22,180 nucleotides of DNA, from assembly GCA_964623315.1 (NCBI GenBank), contig CAZUSU010000024.1, positions 1-22,180 of the forward strand, written 5' to 3'. Source of the DNA: CAZUSU01 sp964623315. GTDB taxonomy: Bacteria > Patescibacteriota > Patescibacteriia > Magasanikbacterales > 2-02-FULL-50-9b. The notes beneath the pieces were generated by a model. That model did no database searches and had not been told where the DNA came from. It saw nothing but the letters and a program-made list of their open reading frames with translations. Position 1 is the first letter of the stretch; each line of letters begins with the position of its first letter. Below, piece after piece: positions 6,963 through 14,280 of the stretch. Made by a program: the position numbers and the translations under genes.

Positions 6963-8539
6963 ATAACAACGTAGTGTGTGAAAATAAAATAGCGCTCATT
7001 GGCATAGCGGTCCTTGCGGTCGTTGGTATTGGCGGCATTTTTGTATCAATCAATGACGATGTTTTAGGCCAAACATTCTCAACGAGCATTGATGGGTTGC
7101 CCTCCGCCAAAGACACGCAGGTAACAGAGCTTAAAGACGGGGATATAATTAATCTTACCGCGAGCTTTGTGAAGAAAAAAATCGGCGACACTGAAGTGCG
7201 AATGCTTGCCTACAACGGCTCTATTCCCGGACCGACCTTGAAGATCCCCCAAGGAGCCACCGTGACCGTTAATTTTAAAAACGATACAGATGTTGCAAAT
7301 ACGATTCATTCCCACGGTGTACTTGTGGCCAACGCGTTTGACGGCGTACCCGATGTAACGCAAAAGGCCGTTCTTCCGGGCGAATCGTTTACCTACACAC
7401 TCACCTTTCCTGACGTCGGCGTGTATTGGTACCACCCACACATGCGCGATGACTATGCCGTTGAGCTTGGACTCTACGGGAACTATATTGTAACGCCAAA
7501 AAGCTCAACGTATTGGAACAAAGTTGATCGTGAAGTCGCGGTATTCCTTGATGACATCTTGATAGAAAATGGCACTATCGCGCCCTTCTTCAAAAACGGC
7601 TCAAATCGCGCGCTCATGGGACGATTTGGAAACACCATGTTCGTCAATGGCGAGACGGACTATACGCTTTCGGTCAAAAAAAATGAGGTCATTCGTTTTT
7701 ACTTTACCAACAGCGCCAATGCGCGGCCGTTTAATCTCGCCGTCAATGGAGTAAAAATGAAGCTCGTCGGTGGAGACAACGGCGCGTACGAACGGGAAGA
7801 ATGGAAAGATGTGGTGCTCATCACTCCTTCCGAACGAGCGGTCGTTGAAATGCGTTTTGACGCGTCCGGTGTATATGAAATCCAAAACAAAACCCCCAAC
7901 AAAACGACGCGCCTCGGAAAAATTATCGTTACAAATGAATCTGTTAATTTTACAAACACGAATGACTTTGAAACACTCCGCGATAACAGTGAAGCCATAA
8001 AAATCATTGACCCTTTTCGTCCTTTCTTTACGAAGGACATTGACAAGCGCATTACACTCTTTCTTGATATGATGGATGGCGACACGGGGATGATGGGCAT
8101 GAGGGATATGAAGGGCATGAAGGGCGATGTCCCCAAGGGTGGCATTGAATGGGACGACCTGAACAACGCAAGCATGAACGCGATGTCAAACACTGATATG
8201 GTGAAGTGGGAAATTATTGATCAGGACTCCGGCAAAAAAAATAAGGACATTAATTGGAAGTTTAAGGTCGGTGAAAAAATAAAAATCCGCATTACCAATG
8301 ACGACACCTCCCTGCATCCCATGCAACACCCGATCCATTTTCACGGCCAACGATTCTTAGTGCTCAATAAGAACGGCGTAGAACAAACTAATCTTGTTTG
8401 GAAGGATACGGTAAATGTGCCTACCGGCGAGTATGTGGATATTTTGATCTCTATTTCAAACCCAGGTGCGTGGGTGGCGCACTGCCACATTCTTGAACAC
8501 ATTGAATCAGGCATGGTGTTCCCCTTTACCGTCAATTAA
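6959..8539 (+). CDS. Multicopper oxidase, membrane-anchored or secreted
   Basis: A 526-residue laccase/CueO-type oxidase; the ATG at 6959 overlaps the ZIP stop by 4 bp. A signal or anchor helix spans about residues 10-30. All four copper-ligand motifs are present: HSHG (H117, H119), WYHPH (H159, H161), HPIHFHG (H457, H460, H462) and HCHILEHIESGM (H508, C509, H510, H514, M519). The type 1 copper has Met as axial ligand. In the first motif Ser replaces the common Trp. A Met- and Asp-rich loop (about 371-390, several MxxM steps) resembles the Met-rich inserts of copper-handling oxidases. Such enzymes couple metal or phenol oxidation to reduction of O2 outside the cytoplasm. The coupled ZIP gene suggests an oxidise-and-transport metal pair. 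Substrate not determined. Confidence 0.92.
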   Translation: MNNNVVCENKIALIGIAVLAVVGIGGIFVSINDDVLGQTFSTSIDGLPSAKDTQVTELKDGDIINLTASFVKKKIGDTEVRMLAYNGSIPGPTLKIPQGATVTVNFKNDTDVANTIHSHGVLVANAFDGVPDVTQKAVLPGESFTYTLTFPDVGVYWYHPHMRDDYAVELGLYGNYIVTPKSSTYWNKVDREVAVFLDDILIENGTIAPFFKNGSNRALMGRFGNTMFVNGETDYTLSVKKNEVIRFYFTNSANARPFNLAVNGVKMKLVGGDNGAYEREEWKDVVLITPSERAVVEMRFDASGVYEIQNKTPNKTTRLGKIIVTNESVNFTNTNDFETLRDNSEAIKIIDPFRPFFTKDIDKRITLFLDMMDGDTGMMGMRDMKGMKGDVPKGGIEWDDLNNASMNAMSNTDMVKWEIIDQDSGKKNKDINWKFKVGEKIKIRITNDDTSLHPMQHPIHFHGQRFLVLNKNGVEQTNLVWKDTVNVPTGEYVDILISISNPGAWVAHCHILEHIESGMVFPFTVN

Positions 8540-8571
8540 AAAGAGGCCCTAAACCTTTGGCGGTTCAGGGC
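8538..8571 (-). terminator. Intrinsic terminator on the minus strand, overlapping the oxidase stop
   Basis: A stem of ten pairs with one mismatch (8546-8555 / 8562-8571, loop 6). On the minus strand it is followed by CCTCTTTTTAA, a good intrinsic terminator tail. On the plus strand no T run follows. It would stop a transcript coming from 8750 towards the oxidase gene, but no clear minus-strand gene lies upstream of it. Confidence 0.55.
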
Positions 8572-8748
8572 GGGCGCAGACGGCACTTTGCGATGGGTCC
8601 TCATTGCAGTTTTACGACGTACCGACCACGATCAGCCGGCATTCAAAACTCACTCCCTAACAATGAACCATGACAGCGTCGTCTTTTACAACGAGAAATA
8701 GGGATTCTGTTACCGATGCGCTTAATCTCATTTCATCATAGTTTGCGA
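8572..8748 (-). other. Possible orphan short minus-strand transcript
   Basis: Between the terminator at 8538-8571 and a TTGACA at 8753-8758 (minus strand, weak -10 TGAAAT at 8730-8735, 17-nt spacer) lies about 180 bp with no reading frame longer than about 26 codons on either strand. A GGGAG purine tract on the minus strand precedes two overlapping 13-codon frames. This could be a small RNA, a leader or a decayed accessory gene. Confidence 0.3.
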
Positions 8749-8778
8749 TTGCTGTCAATTTCCACCAAGTGATATACT
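8749..8778 (+). promoter_or_regulatory. Candidate promoter of the DoxX-like gene
   Basis: TTGCTG (8749-8754), 18 nt, TATACT (8773-8778), placing the start point within a few bases of the ATG at 8788. The mRNA would be almost leaderless, like that of the gene at 425. The -35 region is shared with a minus-strand TTGACA. Confidence 0.5.
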
Positions 8779-8787
8779 GTTCGCCAT

Positions 8788-9168
8788 ATGAACACTACCT
8801 CCTTTGAATGGGTTCTGCGTATCGCCGTGAGTGGTGAATTTTTAGGCCATGGAATCCTTGCTTTATATGGAAAGCCGGATTGGGTCGGATGGTTTGGCCG
8901 CTTTGGTATTACCGATGCAGGTCTTGCCACACAGATCCTCTTTTTAGTCGGGGTTCTTGACGTTGCGCTCGCAGTACTCATTCTCATAAAACCCGTGCGC
9001 ATTGCGCTTATTTGGATGGCGTTTTGGGGATTTTTTACCGCACTCGTGCGGCCACTCATCGGCATGCCAATCTGGGATTTTATTGAACGCTGGCCAAATT
9101 GGGGGGCACCACTTGCTTTGCTTTTCTATTATGGCTGGCCAAAAAATTGGCGTGCATGGTTAAAATAA
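8788..9168 (+). CDS. DoxX-like integral membrane protein
   Basis: A 126-residue protein with four hydrophobic helices (about 5-30, 43-65, 67-88 and 105-120), matching the four-helix DoxX/DUF-type membrane family. The first helix contains GEFLGHGILALYG, similar to the FxxHGxxK region of the family. These proteins are linked to quinone-dependent redox processes in some organisms, but most are uncharacterised, so only location and family can be stated. No SD precedes the ATG. It is probably a separate unit from the oxidase operon, with its own promoter. Confidence 0.65.
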   Translation: MNTTSFEWVLRIAVSGEFLGHGILALYGKPDWVGWFGRFGITDAGLATQILFLVGVLDVALAVLILIKPVRIALIWMAFWGFFTALVRPLIGMPIWDFIERWPNWGAPLALLFYYGWPKNWRAWLK

Positions 9169-9204
9169 GTTAACACCTCTGCCTCGTATGGCGGCCTCCT
9201 CCTT

Positions 9205-9714
9205 ATGAATGATGAATTGCTTGACCTCGTGAACGAAAATGATGAAATAATTGGCACCGAACTACGATCAAAAATTTACACGATGCAAGCCAAAAATTTT
9301 AGAGCGGTGAATGTTTTTGTTATTAATTCATCCGGTCAGTTATGGATCCCTCGCCGCACGGCGCGCAAAAAGTTGTTCCCGCTCTGTCTTGATATGAGTG
9401 TCGCCGGCCATGTAAAAAGCGGTGAATCCTATGACGAAGCGTTCCGACGCGAAACAGATGAAGAAATTAATCTTGATGTCACTACCGTGCCCTATAAAAT
9501 ATTAGGTCGCCTCACGCCCCACGAACACGGCCTTTCCGCATTCACCACCGTGTATGAAATACCGATGGAGACAACGCCCCATTACAATACGGAAGATTTT
9601 TTTGAATATTTTTGGCTCACTCCCCCTGAAGTTCTCCGGCGCCTTGATGCCGGAGACATTTCAAAAGACGATTTGCCAAAATTATTGCGCCATTTTTATC
9701 CGCCGCTTCACTAG
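9205..9714 (+). CDS. Nudix hydrolase (isopentenyl-PP isomerase/YfcD-like subgroup)
   Basis: A 169-residue Nudix-fold protein. It opens with DLVNENDEIIG, typical of the subgroup that includes YfcD and type 1 IPP isomerase. The Nudix box begins at the G of GHVKSGESYDEAFRRE and continues TDEEINL: G-x5-E and the REx(x)EE core that binds Mg are kept, but the usual Gly after EE-x is Asn. The C-terminal third is aromatic-rich (EDFFEYFWLTPPEVL). The likely reaction is hydrolysis of a nucleoside-diphosphate-linked compound; substrate unknown. It follows the DoxX-like gene by 36 nt and ends just before the tRNA-Lys promoter. Confidence 0.85.
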   Translation: MNDELLDLVNENDEIIGTELRSKIYTMQAKNFRAVNVFVINSSGQLWIPRRTARKKLFPLCLDMSVAGHVKSGESYDEAFRRETDEEINLDVTTVPYKILGRLTPHEHGLSAFTTVYEIPMETTPHYNTEDFFEYFWLTPPEVLRRLDAGDISKDDLPKLLRHFYPPLH

Positions 9715-9718
9715 CAAT

Positions 9719-9747
9719 TTGACGCACCGCAACATTTGCTCTAAAAT
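9719..9747 (+). promoter_or_regulatory. Promoter of tRNA-Lys
   Basis: TTGACG (9719-9724), 17 nt, TAAAAT (9742-9747). The start point would be near 9754, giving a pre-tRNA leader of about 100 nt that holds the structured repeat region 9760-9849. Confidence 0.6.
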
Positions 9748-9759
9748 AAGCACCGAATT

Positions 9760-9849
9760 ACTCGTTCGGGTCGGAGGACGTCGCGCGATGCGCGACGGCT
9801 ACCTCCCTCACTCGGAACCAAACCGAGCGAGTACACTCTGTTTGGTTCC
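9760..9849 (+). repeat. Structured leader with a copy of the tRNA-Lys 5' end
   Basis: The 14-nt word CTCGTTCGGGTCGG occurs at 9761-9774 and again at 9849-9862, where it overlaps the tRNA acceptor 5' strand. Between the copies are a GGAGG/CCTCC stem capped by CGTCGCGC-GAT-GCGCGACG, a near-inverted copy CCGAGCGAGT (9823-9832) that can pair with 9760-9769, and a perfect 10-bp stem 9814-9823/9840-9849 ending 6 nt before the tRNA. The last two stems share base 9823 and may be alternatives. No gene is seen here. Confidence 0.6.
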
Positions 9850-9855
9850 TCGTTC

Positions 9856-9928
9856 GGGTCGGTAGCTCAGCTGGTAGAGCAGACGCCTCTTAAGCGTACG
9901 GTCCCGGGTTCAATCCCCGGCCGACCCA
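9856..9928 (+). tRNA. tRNA-Lys (anticodon CTT)
   Basis: A 73-nt cloverleaf. Acceptor GGGTCGG pairs with CCGACCC, discriminator A; D stem GCTC/GAGC; anticodon loop CTCTTAA (anticodon CTT); 5-nt variable loop; T stem CCGGG/CCCGG around TTCAATC. The outermost pair of the anticodon stem (27-43) is a G-A mismatch. CCA is not encoded. Part of its 3' half is duplicated exactly downstream (10063-10080). Confidence 0.93.
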
Positions 9929-9968
9929 AACAAATAACATCTCCATCCGGAGATGTTATTTGTTTTTT
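9911..9968 (+). repeat. 58-bp direct repeat, copy 1 (tRNA-Lys 3' end plus terminator)
   Basis: Runs from within the tRNA T-loop through the discriminator base and the terminator hairpin into its T run. It is identical over 58 bp to 10063-10120, an offset of 152 bp. Confidence 0.9.
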
Positions 9969-9969
9969 T
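9929..9969 (+). terminator. Intrinsic terminator of tRNA-Lys
   Basis: A perfect 16-bp stem (9929-9944 / 9949-9964) with loop ATCC, followed by a T run to 9969. It begins directly after the discriminator base, as does the terminator after tRNA-Arg. Confidence 0.85.
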
Positions 9970-9972
9970 AAG

Positions 9973-10070
9973 GGGGATTGAAGGGTATGCGCACATCCGA
10001 GCAAACGAGGATGTGTCGCGCATACACGGGGCCCGAGCACGCGACATGGTTCGCGTGCGAGGCAATCCCC
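9973..10070 (+). repeat. Three-way-junction-like element between the 58-bp repeats
   Basis: GGGGATTGAA (9973-9982) is the exact reverse complement of the tRNA-Lys T-arm segment TTCAATCCCC. Its GGGGATTG pairs with CAATCCCC of the downstream copy (10063-10070). Two hairpins lie inside: 9985-9998 with 10009-10025 (14 bp with a 3-nt bulge) and 10037-10044 with 10051-10058 (8 bp). The layout matches the element after tRNA-Arg. Confidence 0.6.
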
Positions 10071-10120
10071 GGCCGACCCAAACAAATAACATCTCCATCC
10101 GGAGATGTTATTTGTTTTTT
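10063..10120 (+). repeat. 58-bp direct repeat, copy 2
   Basis: Identical to 9911-9968. It contains only the tRNA-Lys 3' end (10063-10080) and the terminator. There is no 5' half, so this is not a second tRNA gene. Its last bases overlap the stop codon of the convergent surface-protein gene. Confidence 0.9.
10081..10120 (+). terminator. Second copy of the tRNA-Lys terminator
   Basis: The same 16-bp stem and loop as at 9929-9964, with six T residues. Because the convergent gene's stop codon is at 10119-10121, the hairpin can also serve that gene; read from the minus strand it is followed by TTTGGG, a weaker tail. Confidence 0.75.
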
Positions 10121-13100
10121 ACAACACCCCTTGTTCCAGTTGTTCTATTTTAAACGGTTTAATTTTTTCGCTTGGAGCGGTAATGAGTCGTTTGATTTGC
10201 TCTTGAGTCGCGTCAAGCGTTGAGAGACCAAGGGCATCTTCCAGTTCGGCTTTAACATCGGCTAAAGTGTTCAGGTGATCAATAATCTGGTCGCCAATGT
10301 CAGCCGTTAATTTTTGCGTTGACAGCCCTTTCAGGCTCGTGAGCTCCTCTTTGAATTGACCGACGAGTCCGCGGGCGGTTTGCCGATCTTCAATACCCAC
10401 CTGCAAACGACGCAGTCGTGCCTCATATCGCTTAGCGTCAGATGTCGCTTGATTCACCGCCTTTTTTACACTCGCCACCGTGCGAATATGATCGGCTCGC
10501 TCAAAAACGTCATCCAATTTGTCAAAGACCTGTTCCTTAAGTGTGTCCAAAAGACCTTTGGTGACGCCACCTGTTTTTATGGCTACTACCGCGCTTTTGG
10601 CATCAATGACCAGCGTCTGCATCGCCTCCAATTTTTCTGTTGCGTCCAGCTTTAATCGTTCGGCCGAAGCGCGCGCTTCTTTGATTGCTTTTTCCCCATC
10701 AACAACACGACTCTCTACCATGCGCATAACGCGCGACAGACGAAGCAATTCTTCCAAACGCGGCAGGGTATCGTTCAACGCTTGTCCGACATCCGGCATT
10801 TGTTCTGCGATATCCTGAATGTCGTTATATGCTTGAGCGCCTTTGACCCGTTGCGTCAGATCTTCGGCCGAGGCGATTGTTTCAATTATGGCCGTGTCAA
10901 CGGTTATCTCCGATCTCTGGATTTGTGTCACTTTTGTTTCCAAGGTGGCGATGTGCCGCTCAAACAAACGCAATCCTTGCTTTAATTGCTTTAAGGCACG
11001 AGCTTCCAAGCGAGGGTCGGTGGTCGGTTCGCGATCACCGCTGGTGGATACAACCCCTTGAAGATTGATAATTTGCTCCTGATAGGATTGGAGCACGGAC
11101 GAATCACCCGCCTCTCCCGGCTTTAAGGAAAGAATTTTTTCTTTATAAGCTTTTAGTTGTTTGGCGTCAACGTCAATAATGTCGCGCCTCACTAATCGTT
11201 CCAGCGCGCGCAGATCCTGCAGTACCGCCCGTCGATTATTCAGGAACTGTTCCGGTGTTTGGGGTTCAACGCGCTCTCCAACAGCAGGAGGTTGGGGCAA
11301 GGCAGTACGGGGAGCTGGCTCGCCACGTTCGCATGCAAATTTAGCCGGCGCGCAGTAGCCGAATCCGGAAGGATTGGTGGGAGAATTGCTATAGCACCAC
11401 AAGCCGCCGGCTTGCAGACATTGTTCCAGCGGAGCTGGAGAAGTTGAGGTCTGTTTGGAAATTGGAGTGGGAGTGGGAGTGGGAGCAACAAAAGGAATTT
11501 GGGAAGGCGGTGTCGTAATCGGAGGTATCACGGTTGTGGTTGGACTCGTCGCTGGAGTTGAGGTTGAAGTTGTGATTGGTGTGGTGGAGGTGACGGTCGG
11601 AGCTGGCGCTAGTGTGAACGTTGCTGGTTGTGTTCTAAATACGGCAGTACTGCTAAAGGCCCCGCCCGCATTAGTACCAGAAACTCCGAAAGTATAGGCA
11701 GTTCCTGGTTTCAAATTGAAAAAATTATAGGCCATCGTATAGCTATTCCCATTTACCGGACCTCCGTTATTGAGGGGGCAAGAACTCTGCGAAGTAATCC
11801 AGCTCGGCGACCAACTTCCAGAATCAACAATAATTCCTGAAGGATCCTTGACGGTGTAGGAATAATTAAACTTGTCACGTTGTGGGTAAAACATCGTCCC
11901 CGACAAAGATTCTACACAGGTGACCCATTGAATATGCTGTTCACTGTCTGCCAAACAATCTGTCCGTCCATAAATCCCACTGGTTCTTCCGTCAATAAGA
12001 TAAATCCCCAGTTTAATTCCACCGCCAGAGGTAGTGGAACCACAAGAATTTTGAACTGAAGTTTTGTCGCTCATCGTAATGGTGGAAACCGCGGTGCTCT
12101 GCGCTGAAAGGTTGTTGCTGGTATCTTGAGCGGCCACGCTATAGCTATAACTGGTGCCAGAAGACAGGCCGGTGTTGGTATAAGAAAGCGTGGGGGTAGA
12201 AACCCAACCGACTTCACCTCCATTTCTATAGATCCGGTACACTGATAAACCGACATTATCGGTAGAAGCCCCCCAAGAAATCAAAATTGATGAAGTGGAC
12301 ATTGGTGTAACTGAAACATTGGTTGGTACCGATGGCGGTGTTACATCGCCGCTGGTGGTGGCACCAGTACTCACGGTAACGATATTGGAATCGCCCGACT
12401 CATACGTATTATAGGAACGCACCACATATTCATACGTCGTGTTGGTGGCAAGCTGGTAGGTGTCGGTGAATGAAACGGAACTACCCGTTGTGTTGTTAAA
12501 GACCGAAGCAAGACCAAACCAACCTGTACTGCCCTTAATGCGCCGATTCAGTCGGAAACCCCATTCGCCCGTTGAGTTATCTGTCCAACTAACCAAAACG
12601 GAACCGGCCGCACTTGAATAAGTTGCCGTCAATCCCGATGGCACCGCCGGCGCCGAGGCATCAATGGTGCGGGAGGTTGTGTTTGATTCTGCGGAACAAC
12701 CGGCGACATTACACGCCTTAACGCGATAATCATATGTTCCGGCACCGGAAATGCTACTATCGGTAGCAAAAGTATTTACGTTGGTGGTGGCCTTGGTGGT
12801 GGAATTACCAACCACCGCGCCAATCTGCGACCAGACGCCGCCATTAAAGCGACGCTCAATTTTAAATTCCGATTCATTGGTGGAATTGTCAGCCCAATAA
12901 ATACTGATAGCGGTAGGGCTGGACCCTCCAACATCTAATCCGCTCGGCGCCGCGGGAATGGCTACGCTGACGGACACAGTGACTACGGCATAGCCAGAGT
13001 TAGAAGAAAGAAATCTGCCGTCGCCATTATACGCCTGCATATAATAGTAATATTTTCCGATTGGCACATTAGAATCTGTATAGGTTCTAGTGGTCGGACT

Positions 13101-13694
13101 CCAATTACCGGGACCGGGCGCCGTTATGCTCCCGTCAGGATTTTGTCTATAAATTTTGAAACCTTCCACGTTCGTAGGGCCATCGTACGTCCAACTAAGA
13201 TTGACGTCACTGCCATTTGCCGTGGCGGTAACGGTCGGCGGGTTTGGCGGCGAACCAACTCTCATCGTCGCGGGAGAAGACCAAGCTGATGATAAGCCGG
13301 TGGAATCTACCGCTTTTGTTTTAATATAGTAAGTTCCCGAAGCGCTCCATGAGTGCGACGCGTCAAAAGATATGCCTCCAGAGTATCCGGAGGGGAAATT
13401 TACGAGCGTCGAGGTATAATTTGGGGAACCGTCCCCCCAATCATAAACTGCTTGCACTAAATTTCCTTCGGGGTCTCGGTAAAGTGTTGTTGAAAAGTAA
13501 TACAAAGAACCCTTGTTGCCCGAATACGGGTTGGGAGTCGGAGTTTCTGGGGTTGGCGGCGCGCTGTTTGTCTGGGCAAAAGCAATCGCCGATGGAATTG
13601 ATGCGAAAGCAAAAATAATACCGGCAACACCCACACACAACACCGCTACCCGTAGTAAAAACTCCAAACGCCGTCTGAAAAAAAATTTGTGCAT
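10119..13694 (-). CDS. Large secreted surface protein: PKD/FN3 domains and C-terminal coiled coil
   Basis: A 1191-residue protein. A long signal peptide (RRR..., hydrophobic core about 12-38, likely cut after AFA) is followed by a PKD-like domain with WGDG (about 60-147). About four fibronectin type III domains follow (roughly 148-243, 247-345, 346-445 and 450-540), each with a conserved Trp in the L-x-W strand. A Cys-containing beta domain comes next (about 545-690), then a Thr/Pro-rich linker (about 690-760), a short Cys-rich motif (EQCLQAGGLWCYS through FACERG, about 765-805) and a long, highly charged, helical coiled-coil tail to the end. Such mosaics serve adhesion or cell-surface architecture. 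Partner unknown. It has its own promoter (13744-13773) and converges on tRNA-Lys. Confidence 0.85.
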   Translation of the reverse strand: MHKFFFRRRLEFLLRVAVLCVGVAGIIFAFASIPSAIAFAQTNSAPPTPETPTPNPYSGNKGSLYYFSTTLYRDPEGNLVQAVYDWGDGSPNYTSTLVNFPSGYSGGISFDASHSWSASGTYYIKTKAVDSTGLSSAWSSPATMRVGSPPNPPTVTATANGSDVNLSWTYDGPTNVEGFKIYRQNPDGSITAPGPGNWSPTTRTYTDSNVPIGKYYYYMQAYNGDGRFLSSNSGYAVVTVSVSVAIPAAPSGLDVGGSSPTAISIYWADNSTNESEFKIERRFNGGVWSQIGAVVGNSTTKATTNVNTFATDSSISGAGTYDYRVKACNVAGCSAESNTTSRTIDASAPAVPSGLTATYSSAAGSVLVSWTDNSTGEWGFRLNRRIKGSTGWFGLASVFNNTTGSSVSFTDTYQLATNTTYEYVVRSYNTYESGDSNIVTVSTGATTSGDVTPPSVPTNVSVTPMSTSSILISWGASTDNVGLSVYRIYRNGGEVGWVSTPTLSYTNTGLSSGTSYSYSVAAQDTSNNLSAQSTAVSTITMSDKTSVQNSCGSTTSGGGIKLGIYLIDGRTSGIYGRTDCLADSEQHIQWVTCVESLSGTMFYPQRDKFNYSYTVKDPSGIIVDSGSWSPSWITSQSSCPLNNGGPVNGNSYTMAYNFFNLKPGTAYTFGVSGTNAGGAFSSTAVFRTQPATFTLAPAPTVTSTTPITTSTSTPATSPTTTVIPPITTPPSQIPFVAPTPTPTPISKQTSTSPAPLEQCLQAGGLWCYSNSPTNPSGFGYCAPAKFACERGEPAPRTALPQPPAVGERVEPQTPEQFLNNRRAVLQDLRALERLVRRDIIDVDAKQLKAYKEKILSLKPGEAGDSSVLQSYQEQIINLQGVVSTSGDREPTTDPRLEARALKQLKQGLRLFERHIATLETKVTQIQRSEITVDTAIIETIASAEDLTQRVKGAQAYNDIQDIAEQMPDVGQALNDTLPRLEELLRLSRVMRMVESRVVDGEKAIKEARASAERLKLDATEKLEAMQTLVIDAKSAVVAIKTGGVTKGLLDTLKEQVFDKLDDVFERADHIRTVASVKKAVNQATSDAKRYEARLRRLQVGIEDRQTARGLVGQFKEELTSLKGLSTQKLTADIGDQIIDHLNTLADVKAELEDALGLSTLDATQEQIKRLITAPSEKIKPFKIEQLEQGVL

Positions 13695-13743
13695 ACGTCA
13701 AAATTAATTATTTTAAAGAAACCTCTTACAGTAACTTGTCCGT

Positions 13744-13773
13744 AGTATACCCTAGCTACTTCTTATAAACCAA
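13744..13773 (-). promoter_or_regulatory. Promoter of the large surface protein
   Basis: On the minus strand TTGGTT (13768-13773), 18 nt, TATACT (13744-13749). The -35 lies inside the last codons of the upstream lipoprotein-like gene. The start point is near 13737, giving a leader of about 43 nt with an AAGAGG purine block some 30 nt before the ATG. Confidence 0.5.
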
Positions 13774-14190
13774 TGACGCCAGTACATCAGCTACTCCTGC
13801 CACCGTTTCATCCGGCACGGCCGTATAAATATAATGCTCCGGTGTTTCTAGCCGCCTGATAGCGCTCGCCGGATAGCGATTTTTTTCATATCCATCGGCG
13901 CGCGATTTGGGTATAGCAATCACCTGCACAAAAATAGGCAGTTCGCTCGGTTTCGTGCGCTTTCCAAAACCCACATTAATCCCCCCCTCCACATAAACCA
14001 TGCCGGATTTACTGCGCGGATCCATCTGAAGCGTGTTTAATTTAACGGACTCCCAGCCGTCCGGCAAACGAACGTACACCGCCAGACGTTCGTCAACACG
14101 GGTCGGCGGCCGGTCGGTATTGGCAGGCCTGCCGCAGCCCCATCCAGCGAGCAGTACTGTCACACTGATAACAAAAAATTTCCCTATCAT
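13756..14190 (-). CDS. Small exported, lipoprotein-like protein
   Basis: 144 residues when the ATG at 14190 is used. Longer in-frame starts exist but run through the upstream terminator, and an extended -10 (TGGTACAAT, minus strand) lies about 10 nt before this ATG. The N-terminus is a classic export signal (MIGKFFVISVTVLLAGWGCG). The Cys at residue 20 could be lipidated, though GWGC is a poor lipobox. The rest is a compact alpha/beta domain with a YVRLPDGWESVKL strand and a terminal helix, and no family I recognise. It lies just upstream of the surface-protein gene. Confidence 0.6.
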   Translation of the reverse strand: MIGKFFVISVTVLLAGWGCGRPANTDRPPTRVDERLAVYVRLPDGWESVKLNTLQMDPRSKSGMVYVEGGINVGFGKRTKPSELPIFVQVIAIPKSRADGYEKNRYPASAIRRLETPEHYIYTAVPDETVAGVADVLASLVYKK

Positions 14191-14205
14191 AGCGTTACTA
14201 TTGTA

Positions 14206-14239
14206 CCACAAAAACAAACACTCGCGCGGATAGCGCGAG
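14206..14239 (-). terminator. Intrinsic terminator after the lysine-rich microprotein
   Basis: A perfect 7-bp GC stem (14221-14227 / 14233-14239, loop of 5). On the minus strand it is followed by TGTTTGTTTTTG. It separates the lysine-rich gene from the lipoprotein-like gene. Confidence 0.7.
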
Positions 14240-14280
14240 CGCCTGTATAAAGAACGAAAAAGAACAGGAGAGAAGAACAA

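Noticed and set aside
10020..10080. Second tRNA-Lys gene at the 3' repeat
   Set aside because: Only the 3' end is present; no acceptor 5' strand, D arm or anticodon arm can be found upstream.
11455..11700. Gly/Val-rich plus-strand frame that looks like a repeat protein
   Set aside because: It is the complement of the Thr/Pro-rich linker of the large surface protein.
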